Of a DNA stretch of 14,134 bases, positions 12,843 to 14,134 are shown piece by piece. The DNA comes from Nitriliruptoraceae bacterium (GTDB lineage: Bacteria > Actinomycetota > Nitriliruptoria > Nitriliruptorales > Nitriliruptoraceae), in the NCBI GenBank assembly GCA_007134165.1, contig SLLJ01000306.1:1-14134 (forward strand). Reading direction: 5' to 3'. A program made the position numbers and the translations under genes. The notes under the pieces were generated by a model. It saw only the letters and a program-made list of their open reading frames with translations, had not been told where the DNA came from and did no database searches. The number at the start of each line of letters is the position of its first letter. The stretch's first letter is position 1.

Positions 12843-14134
12843 GTGGCCACGATGGACAGCTTCGGCGCAAAGGACCGACTGGCGGTCGGTGACGACCACT
12901 ACGAGATCTTCCGGCTCGACGCGGTCGCCGGCTCCGAGCGACTGCCCTACAGCCTCAAGCTGCTGCTCGAGAACCTGCTGCGCACCGAGGACGGCGTGCA
13001 GAGCACCGCCGACCACGTCCGGGCGCTGGCCGGCTGGGAGCCGACCGCCACCCCCGACACCGAGATCCCCTTCCGTCCGGCGCGGGTGATCCTGCAGGAC
13101 TTCACCGGCGTGCCGGCGGTGGTCGACCTCGCCGCCATGCGCGAGGCGATGGTGGCGCTGGGCGGGGATCCGGCGCGGATCAACCCGCTGGTGCCCGCCG
13201 AGCTCGTGATCGACCACTCGGTGGTCGCCGACGTGTTCGGGGTCGCCGATGCCCTGCAGCGCAACATCGACCTCGAGTTCTCCCGCAACCGCGAGCGCTA
13301 CCAGTTCCTGCGCTGGGGCCAGGGCGCCTTCGACGGTCTGAAGGTCGTACCGCCCGGCACCGGCATCGTGCACCAGGTCAACCTCGAGTACCTCGCCCGG
13401 GTCGTGTTCCCCAACCCGTTGCCCGACGGCACCGTGCAGGCCTACCCCGACACGCTGGTGGGCACGGACTCGCACACCCCGATGGTCAACGGGCTCGGGG
13501 TGCTCGGCTGGGGCGTGGGTGGCATCGAGGCCGAAGCTGCCATGCTCGGCCAGCCCGTTTCGATGCTGATCCCCGAGGTCGTGGGCTTCAAGCTGCGCGG
13601 CGCGCTGCCCGACGGTGCCACCGCCACCGACCTGGTGCTCACCATCACCGAACTGCTGCGCCAGCACGGGGTGGTCGGCAAGTTCGTCGAGTTCCATGGC
13701 CCGGGGGTCGGCGCCGTGCCGCTGGCCAACCGCGCCACGATCGGCAACATGTCCCCGGAGTACGGTTCGACGGTGGCAATCTTCCCGATCGACGACGAGA
13801 CGCTGCGCTACCTGCGCTTCACCGGCCGCTCCCCGACGCAGGTCGCGTTGGTCGAAGCGTATGCCAAGACCCAGGGGCTGTGGCACGACCCCGACGCCTC
13901 ACCGGTGTACTCCGAGGAGCTCGAGCTCGACCTGTCCAGCGTCGTGCCCTCCCTGGCCGGGCCCAAGCGCCCGCAGGACCGCGTCGCGCTGACCGACGCC
14001 CAGCGTTCCTTCCGCACCGCGCTGATCGACGAGACCGGGCAGAACCCGCCCGAGGGGCACGACCAGGCGGTCGCCGACACCTTCCCGGCCAGCGATGCGG
14101 TGGCGACCGACGCCACCGCCGGCGGCTCGGGCGC
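12843..14134 (+). CDS. acnA: Aconitate hydratase AcnA, N-terminal 430 codons
   Basis: Aconitase isomerises citrate and isocitrate in the TCA cycle with a [4Fe-4S] cluster. The visible part has LPYSLKLLLENLLR, RPARVILQDFTGVPAVVDLA, NPLVPAELVIDHSV, RYQFLRWGQGAFDGLKVVPP, GTGIVHQVNLEYLA, VGTDSHTPMVNGLGVLGWGVGG, and NMSPEYGSTVAIFPID, all in the order of the AcnA/IRP1 group. The cluster cysteines lie beyond the window. The last part, after about residue 390, is a low-similarity linker with Asp, Ala and Thr, where many actinobacterial AcnA proteins are variable. GTG 12843 has AAGGAG 6 bases upstream; an in-frame ATG at 12852 is an alternative. The frame is open to base 14134. Confidence 0.97.
   Translation, partial: MATMDSFGAKDRLAVGDDHYEIFRLDAVAGSERLPYSLKLLLENLLRTEDGVQSTADHVRALAGWEPTATPDTEIPFRPARVILQDFTGVPAVVDLAAMREAMVALGGDPARINPLVPAELVIDHSVVADVFGVADALQRNIDLEFSRNRERYQFLRWGQGAFDGLKVVPPGTGIVHQVNLEYLARVVFPNPLPDGTVQAYPDTLVGTDSHTPMVNGLGVLGWGVGGIEAEAAMLGQPVSMLIPEVVGFKLRGALPDGATATDLVLTITELLRQHGVVGKFVEFHGPGVGAVPLANRATIGNMSPEYGSTVAIFPIDDETLRYLRFTGRSPTQVALVEAYAKTQGLWHDPDASPVYSEELELDLSSVVPSLAGPKRPQDRVALTDAQRSFRTALIDETGQNPPEGHDQAVADTFPASDAVATDATAGGSG

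Noticed and set aside
12651..13886. 411-codon minus-strand frame opposite acnA
   Set aside because: The plus strand has unmistakable aconitase motifs. The antisense frame has no domain.

Overview
The window is a gene-dense, very GC-rich stretch that reads as chromosomal DNA of an actinobacterium. Support comes from NucS (the mismatch endonuclease typical of Actinobacteria and some archaea), a HemQ-type coproheme decarboxylase, GTG starts, strong G/C bias at third codon positions, and a likely leaderless promoter. The class cannot be fixed from the sequence alone. Most genes are housekeeping. No phage, insertion sequence, CRISPR, tRNA or rRNA is visible.

Layout. 1-607, plus strand: the tail of a long-chain acyl-CoA synthetase, then a DUF1499 protein. 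608-1437: an 830-base region between convergent genes with no convincing gene and three unrelated repeat structures: two copies of a 45-nt nested hairpin, five degenerate 20-nt units, and eleven 13-nt units running into the stop codon of the next gene. 1438-4224, minus strand: a three-gene cluster read ychF, then a 62-residue Cys/His protein, then an ABC1-family kinase-like protein. 4416-6052, plus strand: nucS overlapping a DUF2804 gene. 6024-9474, minus strand: a four-gene operon read phosphoglycerate mutase, hemQ, acyl-CoA synthetase, Nudix hydrolase. 9651-10302, plus strand: a membrane-protein gene split by a one-base frameshift at a G5 run. 10277-12699, minus strand: a divergent metallo-beta-lactamase-like hydrolase whose stop overlaps the start of a zinc alcohol dehydrogenase. 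12843 to the end, plus strand: the first 430 codons of aconitase (acnA).

How the genes fit together. Glycolysis (gpmA), the TCA cycle (acnA), heme synthesis (hemQ), translation-associated ATPase (ychF) and mutation avoidance (nucS, possibly the Nudix enzyme) are core functions. The acyl-CoA synthetase and Nudix genes are coupled to hemQ by 8-nt spacing and a 4-nt overlap. The hydrolase and dehydrogenase are coupled by an ATGA overlap, so they may act on one substrate, which the sequence does not reveal. Two convergent gene pairs overlap at their 3' ends by 29 and 26 bases.

I see no clearly new multi-gene system. The points most worth a second look are the repeat-rich 608-1437 region, the frameshifted membrane gene, the hydrolase with a non-canonical metal motif, the small Cys/His protein between ychF and the ABC1 kinase, and the inverted repeat over the nucS promoter.
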